DNA from: UBA6168 sp041392505
GTDB taxonomy: Bacteria > Bacteroidota > Bacteroidia > Chitinophagales > Saprospiraceae
DNA: 64,000 nucleotides
Reading direction: 5' to 3'
Assembly: GCA_041392505.1 (NCBI GenBank)
Contig: JAWKLX010000012.1
Coordinates: forward strand, 127,531-191,530
This document shows positions 8,070 to 16,843 of this stretch, one piece after another. A program made the position numbers and the translations under genes. The notes under the pieces were generated by a model. It was not told the DNA's origin and did not search any database. It saw only the letters and a list, made by a program, of their open reading frames with translations. Each line of letters starts with the position of its first letter. The first letter of the stretch is position 1.

Positions 8070-9278
8070 CTAAAGCAACACAACTTTTTCTACTTGCAAA
8101 CCTGTCATATTTTCAAAAACAACTAAATAAACGCCCGATGGGAATTGGTTTGTAATAATCGAGTTCACTCCAAATTGAACCGATTTGTTTTCATAAATAA
8201 CTTGTCCACTGACGGTTACCAATCTTATTTTTCCTTCCAAACTGTTTCCCAAACCAACTTTGTAAAATAATTGCCCATCGGCGGGATTGTTGATGATTTT
8301 AAAAAAAGGTTGTGCATCTGGTTGTTCCAATCCACCCACATGATTGTCCAATAATCCTGGGCGGAATAAATTTAAAGCGGCCCACATCCGCTCCTTCTGT
8401 CCTTTCGTAAACATGCCCATACAATCATCATTGGTATAAAACATAAAATCCATGAAAATGTCAGGCATGCTGCAAGAGACGGCCGGATGGGTTGGGCATT
8501 CTGAAATATAGGTTTCGCAGGTTTCAGGGGTGTCGTTCACAAAATCGTTCTCGCAGCAATCAGTGATACTTGGCCCCCAGGGGTGTTCGAGGTTGAAATA
8601 GTGGCCGATTTCATGTGTCAGCGTCCTGCCCAAATGATAGGGTGGCAAAACATTAATATCTCCAAACTGCAAATAATTGACTTGGACACCATCCTCTTCC
8701 GGAAGGCCAACCCCTGGAAAGGAAGATATTCCCCCGATGCCTCCGGCAAATTTTGCTACCCAAATGTTTAAATAATGCTCCGGATCCCAGGCATCCTGAC
8801 CACCTTGGGCCGTGTAATGAATGGCAGACGTCCCCCCGATTCCGACCAAATTATTGGTATACCTTCGAGTAATCCCAGTAGTCGGATTGCCGTCTGGATC
8901 AATACCTGCTAAAAAGAACTCAAATTCCACATCAGCGATTAGGGGTTGAAAAACACCAGGAATTGTTGGAATCTCTACATTCATTGCCCGGAAATCCTTG
9001 TTCAGGATTTCAATCTGGGAAAAGATTTGCTCGTCCGAAATGTTTTCAGCATTGGAATTCCAAACAACGTGTACAACGATTGGAATTTTCACGACATTTC
9101 TCATCCCAATTCGATCAGGGGCATTTCTAAGCCATTCGTTGATTAGCAATTCTTGTGAAGCGATGGTCGTTTGCCAATCGGGATTTCTCATTATTCTATG
9201 ATCGCTTGCACCGCATCTATTCTGGGCGGAAAGCGGAGCTAATGCAGCAAATAAAAAAAGAATGAAAATTGGCTTCAT
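8070..9278 (-). CDS. Secreted M43 (pappalysin-like) zinc metalloprotease with T9SS type A C-terminus
   Basis: I start at the ATG at 9278 because a signal peptide follows directly (MKPIFILFLFAALAPLSAQ); the frame is open further upstream without a leader. The zinc site is HEIGHYFNLEH, with His222, Glu223, His226 and His232, the M43/metzincin pattern. Cysteine pairs and the SCSMPDIFMDFMFYTND region (Met-turn) follow, as in cytophagalysin-type enzymes. The last 80 residues (PADGQLFYKVG... to VEKVVLL) form a T9SS type A sorting domain, so the enzyme should be exported across the outer membrane and attached or released. Probably a surface or extracellular protease for peptide scavenging. Confidence 0.88.
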   Translation of the reverse strand: MKPIFILFLFAALAPLSAQNRCGASDHRIMRNPDWQTTIASQELLINEWLRNAPDRIGMRNVVKIPIVVHVVWNSNAENISDEQIFSQIEILNKDFRAMNVEIPTIPGVFQPLIADVEFEFFLAGIDPDGNPTTGITRRYTNNLVGIGGTSAIHYTAQGGQDAWDPEHYLNIWVAKFAGGIGGISSFPGVGLPEEDGVQVNYLQFGDINVLPPYHLGRTLTHEIGHYFNLEHPWGPSITDCCENDFVNDTPETCETYISECPTHPAVSCSMPDIFMDFMFYTNDDCMGMFTKGQKERMWAALNLFRPGLLDNHVGGLEQPDAQPFFKIINNPADGQLFYKVGLGNSLEGKIRLVTVSGQVIYENKSVQFGVNSIITNQFPSGVYLVVFENMTGLQVEKVVLL

Positions 9279-9423
9279 AAAAATATAATTTTGGCTTAAT
9301 GACTCTGACAGCCAAGTTGGGATCAAATTTAAATTGGCCATCATATTAACCCCTAAAGAAAAATGATAAAATGCGGATATTGTTGTCCTACCAAGCTATG
9401 TTTTTCATTTTCTAAAAAAAAGA

Positions 9424-9457
9424 AAAGGTGCAAGCAGTCCTCCCTGCTTGCACCTTT
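9424..9457 (-). terminator. Intrinsic terminator downstream of the holin-family gene
   Basis: A 14-bp perfect stem (AAAGGTGCAAGCAG / CTGCTTGCACCTTT) with a 6-base loop, followed by a T-run on the minus strand. A T-run also flanks it on the plus strand, so it may work both ways. It lies 20 bases after the stop codon of the gene ending at 9478. Confidence 0.85.
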
Positions 9458-9477
9458 TTTTTATAGTTCAAGAAAAA

Positions 9478-9804
9478 TTAGAAAATATGCTTGGCAATCA
9501 TGTTGACAACCGAAACAATAAAGGCCAATGCCAACGCCCACCAAAAATTTTCAATTTTTAAGCCTTTCAAAAAATAGTCAGCAATCATCAAAACAATCGC
9601 ATCAACTACCAATGAAAAAGCTCCTAACGTAATTAAGATTAGTGGAAAGGTCAGGAAACTAAGGATACTTCCGATAGACCAGTTTAAAAAGCCTAAAACC
9701 AATCCGATGATAATCGCCCTGAAAAAATCGCCTACTTCCACTCCCCTAAGGACTTGGGCGCCGATCCAAACGGCAACTGCATTGACAAGAATTGTTAGTA
9801 TCAT
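9478..9804 (-). CDS. Phage holin family protein (four-TM, PF04020-like)
   Basis: A 108-residue very hydrophobic protein with four membrane segments. The pattern VLRGVEVGDFFRAIIIGLVLGFLN and the C-terminal WALALAFIVSVVNMI are typical of the PF04020 small membrane family, labelled 'phage holin family' although it is chromosomal and widespread. No other phage genes are nearby, so a lysis role is unlikely. The function is unknown. It has its own strong terminator downstream. Confidence 0.85.
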   Translation of the reverse strand: MILTILVNAVAVWIGAQVLRGVEVGDFFRAIIIGLVLGFLNWSIGSILSFLTFPLILITLGAFSLVVDAIVLMIADYFLKGLKIENFWWALALAFIVSVVNMIAKHIF

Positions 9805-9810
9805 TTTTCG

Positions 9811-9951
9811 TTAAATTTTGGTGAATGCCGCATATTCGTCTGTACTGCTGCTGCGGCCAATTTTTATAGACATACCCGCTGCTTTCAATTGATGAATGAT
9901 TGCTTTTTCTCGAAAATGGAAAATGCTGTCCTTTTGTTCAAATATGCCCAA
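9811..9951 (-). CDS. Possible 46-residue small ORF after the M1 peptidase
   Basis: After the M1 stop codon at 9966-9964 and a second in-frame stop, the same frame stays open from a TTG at 9951 to a TAA at 9813-9811, six bases before the next gene's ATG. The peptide has ordinary, protein-like composition (GIFEQKDSIFHFREKA... to STDEYAAFTKI). I do not recognise it. It may be a small gene, the tail of a decayed gene, or chance. Confidence 0.25.
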   Translation of the reverse strand: MGIFEQKDSIFHFREKAIIHQLKAAGMSIKIGRSSSTDEYAAFTKI

Positions 9952-9963
9952 AATTCAATCACC

Positions 9964-11814
9964 TCAATCCTTTGAATTAGTCCATGAATTATTGGTCCGG
10001 TCCATGTCCGCCATCCTGTTCGAGGCATCAATTTCCACCTTTGCAATATCCTTAAATCTTTGATCCAAGACAAATTCATACTCTGGATGCGTCCAAGGCC
10101 AATCAGGAAGCAAAATAAAATTATTGCCTACTTTATCACTCTTTTTCTCCCCTCTCATAATCGACAAGGGTATCGTGTAAATTTCTTTTTTACCATCATT
10201 ATAGGTAATAGTGAGGTCAATGGGCATGGGCATTGGCCCTTTTCTTTTAAGAACGATCCTCGTTTCTTTCCTGTTTACCTTGTCAACTGTAGCCACTTCA
10301 TAATCAATGGTTTTGGTGGTTCCTACAAAGTACTCTTTAAACCAATCCAACTCCAGACCAGATTCTCTTTCCATAACCCGGATAAAATCATCGGCGTTTG
10401 GGTGCTTAAATTTCCAAGTATTGTAGTACCGAAGAATCGCCCTGTCAAAGGTTGGTTTCCCCATGATGTACTGCAATTGAACCAGGAAAACATGGCCCTT
10501 CGTGTAGGACGCCGTTCCGTATGCTGCCCGATGCAAATAATGATCGGCATGGGTTGTCAGGGGTTCTTCCATGCCGCTCTTTGCAAAACGGATATAATTG
10601 CTGACAGCATCGAGGTGTGGGTCTTCCAATGGTTCACCACCCATCAGTTTTTCTCTTTTGAGAAAATTTTTGACTTCTTCCTCGGCATACTCGGTAAAAC
10701 CTTCGTCCATCCACGGATAAAGGCTTTCATTGGAACCCAACATGCCGTAATACCAAGCGTGCATCAATTCATGAATAAATGTCCCAATGCCAGCATCAGT
10801 GACCAAAAAGGTAGCCATCGGGTATTCCATACCACCGTCACCTGCATTCAAAAAGGAGTAGGATTTATAAGGGTATTGGCCATAAGTTTTATTAATAAAA
10901 TCAAAAACCCGATCCATTTTTTCCGGCATCGAACTCCATTTAGCCATTGCTGCATCATCCTTGGCATCAAATAAAAAATGAAGAGTTAACCCATCCGGTC
11001 TTTCTACTTTTAGGTGCTTGTAATCGGGGTCAGCAGCCCAAGAAAAATCATGGACATTTTCGGCTTTCCAGCGCCAAGTAAAAGTATTACCTGGAGCAGG
11101 TCGAACTGCCGTCCCCTTTGGTTCGTAGCCGCAACCTATTTCAGAAGCGTTTTGCAAAACCCCGCTTGCCCCTAATATAAATTTGCGATCCATCGTTATG
11201 TTCACTTCAAAATCGCCCCAAACCCCATAGAATTCACGTTGTACATAAGGGTCTGCATGCCAGCCTTGGTAATCGTATTCAGCCAGTTTGGGATACCACT
11301 GGCTCATCGAATAAGAAATGCCGTCCTTGCTGTCCCTGCCTGACCGGCGGATCTGCACGGGTATTTGGGAATGAAAATCCATTTCCAAAAGTGCGGTCGA
11401 ATTTGGCAAAATGGGTGCTGCCAATTCCACTTCCAAAACAGTTCCGTTCACCTCGTATTTGGTAGGCTTTCCATCGCAAGTCAAGGAATTGATCTTATGC
11501 CAACCGTATTCATTTTCTTTTAAATTTTTGATCCGATCCCCCACCCTTGGGTCAGCCCGGTTAGGATCACGATTGTACATATCCATCATGCTATTTGGTT
11601 GGAATGCATTGAAATAAAGGTGGTAGAAAATCCGATGAAGAGTATCGGGGGAATTGTTGTAGTATTTCAAAAACTGTTTGCCGGCCATTTGATGGTTGGT
11701 CGCATCCAAGGAGACATCCATTTTATATTCAACACGTTGCTGCCATCTATCGGGTTGTGCAAAAGTGTTCAAAGAAATAAGCAGAGAAAAGAAAAGCAAA
11801 GAATGTTTAAACAT
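9964..11814 (-). CDS. M1 family zinc aminopeptidase, secreted
   Basis: A 616-residue protein with a signal peptide (MFKHSLLFFSLLISLNTFA). The M1 features are all visible: the exopeptidase motif GGMEYP (variant of GxMEN), the zinc site His348-Glu349-x-x-His352 in HELMHAWYY and the third ligand Glu371 in WMDEGFTEYAEE. It removes N-terminal amino acids from peptides, here in the periplasm or outside the cell. The C-terminus lacks a T9SS domain, ending shortly after KVEIDASNRMADMDRTNN. With the M43 protease next to it, this is a local peptide-degradation cluster. Confidence 0.92.
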   Translation of the reverse strand: MFKHSLLFFSLLISLNTFAQPDRWQQRVEYKMDVSLDATNHQMAGKQFLKYYNNSPDTLHRIFYHLYFNAFQPNSMMDMYNRDPNRADPRVGDRIKNLKENEYGWHKINSLTCDGKPTKYEVNGTVLEVELAAPILPNSTALLEMDFHSQIPVQIRRSGRDSKDGISYSMSQWYPKLAEYDYQGWHADPYVQREFYGVWGDFEVNITMDRKFILGASGVLQNASEIGCGYEPKGTAVRPAPGNTFTWRWKAENVHDFSWAADPDYKHLKVERPDGLTLHFLFDAKDDAAMAKWSSMPEKMDRVFDFINKTYGQYPYKSYSFLNAGDGGMEYPMATFLVTDAGIGTFIHELMHAWYYGMLGSNESLYPWMDEGFTEYAEEEVKNFLKREKLMGGEPLEDPHLDAVSNYIRFAKSGMEEPLTTHADHYLHRAAYGTASYTKGHVFLVQLQYIMGKPTFDRAILRYYNTWKFKHPNADDFIRVMERESGLELDWFKEYFVGTTKTIDYEVATVDKVNRKETRIVLKRKGPMPMPIDLTITYNDGKKEIYTIPLSIMRGEKKSDKVGNNFILLPDWPWTHPEYEFVLDQRFKDIAKVEIDASNRMADMDRTNNSWTNSKD

Positions 11815-12088
11815 ATTTATTGATCAATTTTAATGAAGTGTAAAGTTGCCAAATGCATCTCTTTTGCCAAAGGGATGCTCCTATTAATGTTAATGACAAA
11901 CGATTTCCCCAACTATCTAACCTCGTCCTTTTCATTTGACTGAAATCATATGGTAGGCTGACTAACGTCATTTTATACTGTCGCCAAGCCCAATAGATTT
12001 GTGCTGTAAAAAATAAACAATAACCAGCAAGGAAAAAGCAAAGGATATGAAAGAATAAGTTTGCCAACCTTGCACAAATTTTTCAGCC

Positions 12089-12532
12089 ATGTCACTCGTA
12101 AATTGGAGAAACCGTTACGACCTGATGCCAACCTTCCCAAAATGGGTTGACCGTTTTTTCAAAGATGACGATATGTTGAATGGCAACTGGCTCGGCGAAA
12201 TGGTCATGCCTGCTGTCAACATAAAGGAAACGGACAAGGCATTCAGTTTAGAAGTTGCCGCTCCTGGCATGAAAAGGGAGAATTTCACTTTGGAAGTGAA
12301 AGATGGGTCACTCGTGATCAGTGCCGAAAACAAAGCGGAGAAAGAAGAAAAAGATGAAAATTACACCCGCAGGGAGTTTAATTTTTCTTCATTTACCCGT
12401 TCGTTTTGGCTTCCTGAAAATGTAATGGCCGATAAAATCGAGGCTACCTACAAAGATGGATTGTTGCATGTTGATATGCCGAAAATGAAGGTTAAGAGTG
12501 TAGAAAAACCTAAAGTGATCAAAATAAAATAA
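12089..12532 (+). CDS. Small heat-shock protein, Hsp20/alpha-crystallin family
   Basis: A 147-residue protein with a short N-terminal arm (NRYDLMPTFPKWVDRFF) and an alpha-crystallin domain from about residue 38 (MPAVNIKETDKAFSLEVAAPGMKRENF; RREFNFSSFTRSFWLPENV; YKDGLLHVDMPK) and a final KPKVIKIK anchor of the IxI type. It holds unfolded proteins to prevent aggregation. A TAAGTTTG box at 12056-12063 is a possible -7 element, but no -33 TTG is seen. A strong terminator follows. Confidence 0.93.
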   Translation: MSLVNWRNRYDLMPTFPKWVDRFFKDDDMLNGNWLGEMVMPAVNIKETDKAFSLEVAAPGMKRENFTLEVKDGSLVISAENKAEKEEKDENYTRREFNFSSFTRSFWLPENVMADKIEATYKDGLLHVDMPKMKVKSVEKPKVIKIK

Positions 12533-12617
12533 TAAAGCCAATAACTTTTAACGCCAAAAAGCCATAATTAAAAAAAGGTTTTTAAGAGCTCATTCTTCAA
12601 TGTGAGAGGTGTATGAT

Positions 12618-12651
12618 GGAAGTCGCTTTGTTAGCGGCTTCCGTTTTTTTT
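12618..12651 (+). terminator. Intrinsic terminator after hsp20
   Basis: Stem GGAAGTCGC (12618-12626) with GCGGCTTCC (12634-12642), including one G-U pair, loop TTTGTTA, then T-run at 12644-12651. It ends exactly where the convergent thioredoxin gene ends. Confidence 0.85.
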
Positions 12652-12955
12652 ATGCAAATTCTTGTAAAACCTTGACCAGTTGATGCTCTGAAACCATCCC
12701 TACCTGTCGCCATTTTTCGGCTCCATTTTTAAATAAGACAAATGTCGGCACTCCCGATACCCCCATCTTAGCAGCAAACTGCTGGTTTTTATCAATATCA
12801 ACTTTAATGATTTTGGCAGTGTCACCGATATTCTTTTTTACCTTTTCTAAAACGGGGGCCATCGCTTTGCATGGGCCGCACCAGGTAGCTGTGAAATCTA
12901 CTAAAACGGGGCTATCCCCATTAATGAGTTCTGAAAAACTTTGTTTTTTTGTCAT
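12650..12955 (-). CDS. trxA: Thioredoxin
   Basis: A 101-residue classic thioredoxin: redox motif Trp25-Cys26-Gly27-Pro28-Cys29 in TATWCGPCK, cis-proline loop GVSGVPTF, and a KIIKVDIDKN strand. It reduces cytoplasmic disulfides and is recharged by thioredoxin reductase; a trxB gene is in the same window at 27346. No leader peptide, so cytoplasmic. Confidence 0.93.
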   Translation of the reverse strand: MTKKQSFSELINGDSPVLVDFTATWCGPCKAMAPVLEKVKKNIGDTAKIIKVDIDKNQQFAAKMGVSGVPTFVLFKNGAEKWRQVGMVSEHQLVKVLQEFA

Positions 12956-13070
12956 TTCATTATTTTTATTAATAAAAACAGGTATCGGGCGGCATAAGTT
13001 TTTTTGGGGAAATTAAAATATACAATATTGTTTAGTCATATCAAATTTACTCGTTGTTTGCTTCCAATTA

Positions 13071-13760
13071 TTAACCAATTGCATCTAAAACGGTCTGCTT
13101 TTGACCAACGCTGATCGGCAACTTATTTCCAGCAACCAAGACGGTGTTCCCTTCGATAAAATCAATTGCTTTGATGGAAATAACATAGGAGCGATGGATT
13201 TGAATGAATTGTTTAATGGGTAACTCTTTTGTCAATATAGCCAATTTTTGTTTGGTCAATAACATTTTTTCTTTAGTATAAACTTTTACGTAATCGCCGT
13301 AAGCTTCAAGATAAATTATATCATCAAATAAAACCCTAAAAAGCTTTTTGTCTGATTTAATATAAATATGTTCCTGTGAAGTCATGTTTTCTCCATCATG
13401 TAATTTTAGTTTATTTCTTACCTTATAAATACTCGTTTGAAATCTTTCAAAAGAAAAAGGTTTTAATAAATAATCAATTGCTTCCAATTCGTACCCCTCA
13501 ATAGCAAACTCTGGATAGGCAGTTGTAAATATTACCATTGGTGGATTCTTTAAAGCCCTCATCAAACTAACTCCAGATAATTTGGGCATGTTTATATCCA
13601 ATAAAACAAGGTCTATGTTCTCTTTTTTTATAAAGGTTAATGCCTCTATCGCATCAGCACAAGTAGCGACCAATTCTATTTCTGGAATTTGAGAAACATA
13701 ATTAACTAAAATATTTACTGCCAATGGTTCATCATCTACTACAATGCATTTTATATTCAT
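13071..13760 (-). CDS. LytTR-type response regulator
   Basis: A 229-residue protein with an N-terminal receiver domain (acidic Asp9/Asp10, phospho-acceptor Asp55 in VLLDINMPKLSG, conserved Lys in DYLLKPFSFERF) and a C-terminal LytTR DNA-binding domain (YIKSDKKLFRVLFDDIIYLE; IHRSYVIS; LPISVGQKQ). Its start overlaps the end of the upstream histidine kinase gene by 4 bases, so the pair is translationally coupled. LytTR regulators bind direct repeats; no target is proposed. Confidence 0.93.
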   Translation of the reverse strand: MNIKCIVVDDEPLAVNILVNYVSQIPEIELVATCADAIEALTFIKKENIDLVLLDINMPKLSGVSLMRALKNPPMVIFTTAYPEFAIEGYELEAIDYLLKPFSFERFQTSIYKVRNKLKLHDGENMTSQEHIYIKSDKKLFRVLFDDIIYLEAYGDYVKVYTKEKMLLTKQKLAILTKELPIKQFIQIHRSYVISIKAIDFIEGNTVLVAGNKLPISVGQKQTVLDAIG

Positions 13761-14810
13761 GATAGATTAATTTTAAGCATCGTTGAATATTCATCTGTGC
13801 TGTCAATAATTTTTAATTGGTGCTTGTCGGGGTAAATTAGCTCCAATCGTTTCTGTAGATTTTCTAATCCTACCCCTCCATTCTTTTGATGTAATATTTT
13901 ATCAACTTCGCCTTTTTTATTCCCCACTTTAAAAAAGACTTCGTCTTGATTAAAGGACAATAAAATATGAATAAATGCACCATCTTTATTGCCTTTAACA
14001 CCGTGCGTAAAAGCATTTTCTACTAATGGAAGAAACAACAAAGGTGCAATTTTAGCTTCTTCAAAATGTCCTTCTTTTATAAATTTTATGTCGGCATCAG
14101 GCCTTATACTCTAAGTTCCTGCATTTCAATATAATTATCTAAATGTTCAATTTCTTTTGGAGCGATACTTTTTGCACCTCTGTTTCATACAACAAGTACC
14201 GCATCATTTCGGAAAGGCGCAAAATAATCCTTGGTGTCCGCTTGTCGTTATCCAAAGACAGAGAATATAAATTATTTAAACTGTTAAATAAAAAATGAGG
14301 GTTTATTTGGGTTTTCAGGGCATTTAGCTCTGCAACAGTTTTCTCTTTCTCTAATATCCCTATTTTCTGTTTTGCCTCCAATTGACGAAACCACCCTTTC
14401 GAAAACTTAAATAAACTTGTTATCAATAAATAGGAAACAATAAATTCTAAAATGTCAGAAAAATCATAATAATCTATAAAATAATAGTTCGGAAAAATTA
14501 AATCAGCTAACCAACCAAAAGTAATTGCATTTATTGCGATCCCGGACAATATCAACCCTATTAAGGAAAAGATATAAGTCCAATATTTTTTCTTCTCTAA
14601 GAATTTGGGTATCAACAATTGAATATTCGTATAAACCACAAAAATGATTGCCCAATGGAACAAAAAAGTATAAATAATATCCACCCATTCTACTTCCTCT
14701 GAATAAGTGAATAAACGCCATAATATGTAAAAAGACAATATCCAGAATAGGCAGTGTTGCAGCCACCTGTTCCGAACGACTTCTTCAAATGTGATTATTT
14801 TAGTTTGCAA
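13757..14810 (-). CDS. LytS-like (PF06580) membrane sensor histidine kinase, frame broken twice
   Basis: Four membrane helices (about residues 20-35, 48-66, 78-100 and 118-135), a coiled-coil linker and the His_kinase box NALKTQINPHFLFNSLNN with His172. The frame breaks at the TTTT at 14155-14158, resumes as EIEHLDNYIEMQELRV, breaks again at about 14105-14109 and resumes as RPDADIKFIKEGHFEEAKI to the ATPase end (PLVENAFTHGVKG; GGVGLENLQKRL). The protein sequence is seamless across both breaks. It starts at a TTG one base after the lipoprotein's stop codon. It senses an unknown signal and phosphorylates the adjacent LytTR regulator. Confidence 0.85.
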
Positions 14811-14811
14811 T

Positions 14812-15468
14812 TTATTTTAGTTTATTCAAGATAGTTACCTCATCAATAAACGCTTCCTGATGGCCGGAATATTTTTCAACAAACTTTTGCAATTCTTCAG
14901 GTTGGGCAGTTAATACGTAGCTGCCGTCATCTATCTTTTCGTGTTTGATTCGGATTTGTCGATGTTTGAACAAATTATCCAAAAATTCCGGGTCGAACAT
15001 TTTTATGCTGATTGTTTCACCGTTGACATCCAATTTGGCAAAAGTGTGGACTGGTAAAAAATGATAGGAAGCCAGCTCATTCTCCCTATGGTCAATATTA
15101 TTATCGGAATAAGGAGACTCACCTTTTGGAAAATCTGCTGGATAAAAATCCATGAAGTACTCATTGCCCAATTTCACGACAAAAATATCAAAGGCTGCTT
15201 TCCGGCCCTTTTGATCCTCCTGAATCAACAAATATCCACTCTCTTCATTTTTTCTAAAATCCCAAACGGCGGGTTTATTGTCCCCTTTTGCATTATTTAC
15301 TTCGCTTTTTTGCCCTACTGCATCATTATCTGAACCAACCCAAACGCCTTCCAAGCTTTCAAGGAAAACGATTTTCTCTTTTGTATAAAGTGGGTGAAGG
15401 GAGGGGATACAGCTCTGCGCTAATAAGATCAAGACAAGAATACCTAAAATGAATGTTTTTGATCGCAT
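14812..15468 (-). CDS. Lipoprotein of unknown function, cotranscribed with the two-component system
   Basis: Starting at the ATG at 15468 gives 218 residues with a lipoprotein signal (MRSKTFILGILVLILLAQSC, lipobox LLAQSC). The start at 15534 adds a hydrophilic extension and is rejected. The mature part (LEGVWVGSDND; SGYLLIQEDQ; FMDFYPADFP; SYHFLPVHTFAKLDVNGETISIKMFDPEFL) has the look of a compact beta-rich domain, but I do not recognise a family. It is immediately upstream of the histidine kinase, so it may supply or modulate the signal it senses; this is inference. Confidence 0.75.
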   Translation of the reverse strand: MRSKTFILGILVLILLAQSCIPSLHPLYTKEKIVFLESLEGVWVGSDNDAVGQKSEVNNAKGDNKPAVWDFRKNEESGYLLIQEDQKGRKAAFDIFVVKLGNEYFMDFYPADFPKGESPYSDNNIDHRENELASYHFLPVHTFAKLDVNGETISIKMFDPEFLDNLFKHRQIRIKHEKIDDGSYVLTAQPEELQKFVEKYSGHQEAFIDEVTILNKLK

Positions 15469-16046
15469 GATTTTATGCTTTTGGTTAAAATTTGATTGCA
15501 GGCTAAAGGTGGAGCAAATGTGGTCGGTGAACAAATAAAGTCGTTGAATCGAACAAAAATGGTGTTGAATCAGGGCATTTTCACCATCATGAAAAGAAAA
15601 GTTTGAAATAAGATTTTGGGAGGAGTGTTACCTTTTTGAAAAGCTGGATTATAAGATCGTTCATTAAAAAATGGCATAATTTTCAGCAATAGTTATGGCT
15701 ATTAAGCGTTACATAATTTTCATCGAAACAAAACCTTTTCTATAAGCTTCAAATTTTACCTGCCTTAAAATTTTTCAGCAAAAATGGCTGATTGCAAAAG
15801 TTTCTTACTTTACTCAACAAGGGTATTTTAAAAATTGCAAAATCTACTGGCTCAAAATTATATTCTAAATAACGTGCCGATGCTTCATTTATGTTCTTAT
15901 TGATGGGCGTTTTATACCGTTAATTTGGGATTAAATTTTGTAAACCGATTTGCTTTATTCCAAACTTGCGCACACATTTGCAGCCGTTTAAGCAGAAACA
16001 TATTCCAAAATCAAAATTTTTAATTAATTATTCAAATTCAAGACCC
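15469..16046. other. 578-bp divergent intergenic region
   Basis: No convincing gene in any frame. The right part holds a promoter candidate for the beta-barrel gene (15950-15980). The words TTTTCAGCAA and close variants occur twice (about 15681 and 15772), and small dyads such as AATAG-TTATGG-CTATT are present, but nothing strong enough to name. The leader of the plus-strand gene would be about 65 bases. Confidence 0.5.
15950..15980 (+). promoter_or_regulatory. Promoter candidate for the beta-barrel protein
   Basis: TTG at 15950-15952, a 20-base spacer and CACATTTG at 15973-15980, one mismatch from TAnnTTTG. The ATG is at 16047. Confidence 0.4.
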
Positions 16047-16634
16047 ATGACAAAATCTATTAAATCTCTCGTCGTATTTTGCCTTTTATTAGGTGCTTTT
16101 TCTCTTTCCGCCCAGACTACCAACGGCAAACTTAGTTTTAGCGCAGGCATTGGCGTTTTGCCAACTTTCCTAAATGATGATGTAAGCGTCAACACGCCAC
16201 CTGTAAGCATTCGACTGGCTTATCAAGCATCACCTATTTTCCAGTTGAGCGGATATGCTGGGTATACTGCCTCCACTTCCAACTCTCCATTTATCATTTC
16301 AGATGGCCAAAGCTCACTGATTTCTAACAAACAGTTGCTGGTAGGTTTGAGAGGAGAATTGAGGAAGGAAGTCGGCAAAAAGTTTGACGTTTATGGCGGC
16401 GGTATGCTGGGTTTCTTGCACAGCTCCACCCGTGAATTCGACAAGAACACCAACGAAACAATTGTCCGAGAAATTGATGGCCCAACCCCTTATGACCCGA
16501 ACCAACCCAAGGGCCGGTTCAATTATTCTGGATTTGTTGGAACGACCTACTACTTCACCAAAGGAGTGGGTATTTTCGCAGAAGCTGGGTATGGCGTTTC
16601 GCTGTTAAATACAGGGGTCACCATCAAGCTATAA
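16047..16634 (+). CDS. Outer-membrane beta-barrel protein, OmpA-barrel-like
   Basis: The ATG at 16047 gives 195 residues with a clear signal peptide (MTKSIKSLVVFCLLLGAFSLSAQ). The upstream start at 15966 adds a hydrophilic tail and would bury the leader. The mature part alternates short strands (KLSFSAGIGVLPTFLN; ISIRLAYQ-type strands; GGGMLGFLHSSTR; YSGFVGTTYYFTKGVGIFAEAGYGVSLLNTGVTIKL) and ends in an aromatic/hydrophobic strand, as expected for an eight-stranded barrel. Substrate or function unknown. It is followed by its own terminator, so it is probably monocistronic. Confidence 0.82.
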   Translation: MTKSIKSLVVFCLLLGAFSLSAQTTNGKLSFSAGIGVLPTFLNDDVSVNTPPVSIRLAYQASPIFQLSGYAGYTASTSNSPFIISDGQSSLISNKQLLVGLRGELRKEVGKKFDVYGGGMLGFLHSSTREFDKNTNETIVREIDGPTPYDPNQPKGRFNYSGFVGTTYYFTKGVGIFAEAGYGVSLLNTGVTIKL

Positions 16635-16664
16635 TTAACTCCATTAATAACCGATTCCTTTCAA

Positions 16665-16697
16665 AAGGTGTGGCCTTCACGGTCATGCCTTTTTTTA
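16665..16697 (+). terminator. Intrinsic terminator after the beta-barrel gene
   Basis: Stem AAGGTGTGGCC (16665-16675) with GGTCATGCCTT (16681-16691), three G-U pairs, 5-base loop, then a T-run to about 16697. Confidence 0.75.
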
Positions 16698-16785
16698 TTT
16701 CTTTCAAATCATGAACGATTGGTGGTTTCTTCCTCACAAATCAATATTTCATAAAAAAAGCTTCAACATTAAATACTTGTCCTTA

Positions 16786-16816
16786 TTTGCTCCTTTCACA
16801 TCTATTCCTAATTTTG
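16786..16816 (+). promoter_or_regulatory. Strong Bacteroidota promoter for the double-AAA+ gene
   Basis: TTTG at 16786-16789, a 19-base spacer and TAATTTTG at 16809-16816, an exact fit to the Bacteroidota consensus. The ATG at 16844 follows with a leader of about 20 bases. Confidence 0.6.
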
Positions 16817-16843
16817 TGAATCCCCGATCCTGCAAATTAATCT

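Noticed and set aside
9478..9804. Prophage, suggested by the 'holin' label
   Set aside because: No other phage genes are adjacent; the family is chromosomal and widespread.
11807..12067. 86-codon minus-strand frame between the M1 peptidase and hsp20
   Set aside because: It begins at a TTG, has no family resemblance or operon support, and overlaps the start of the M1 gene and the hsp20 promoter region.
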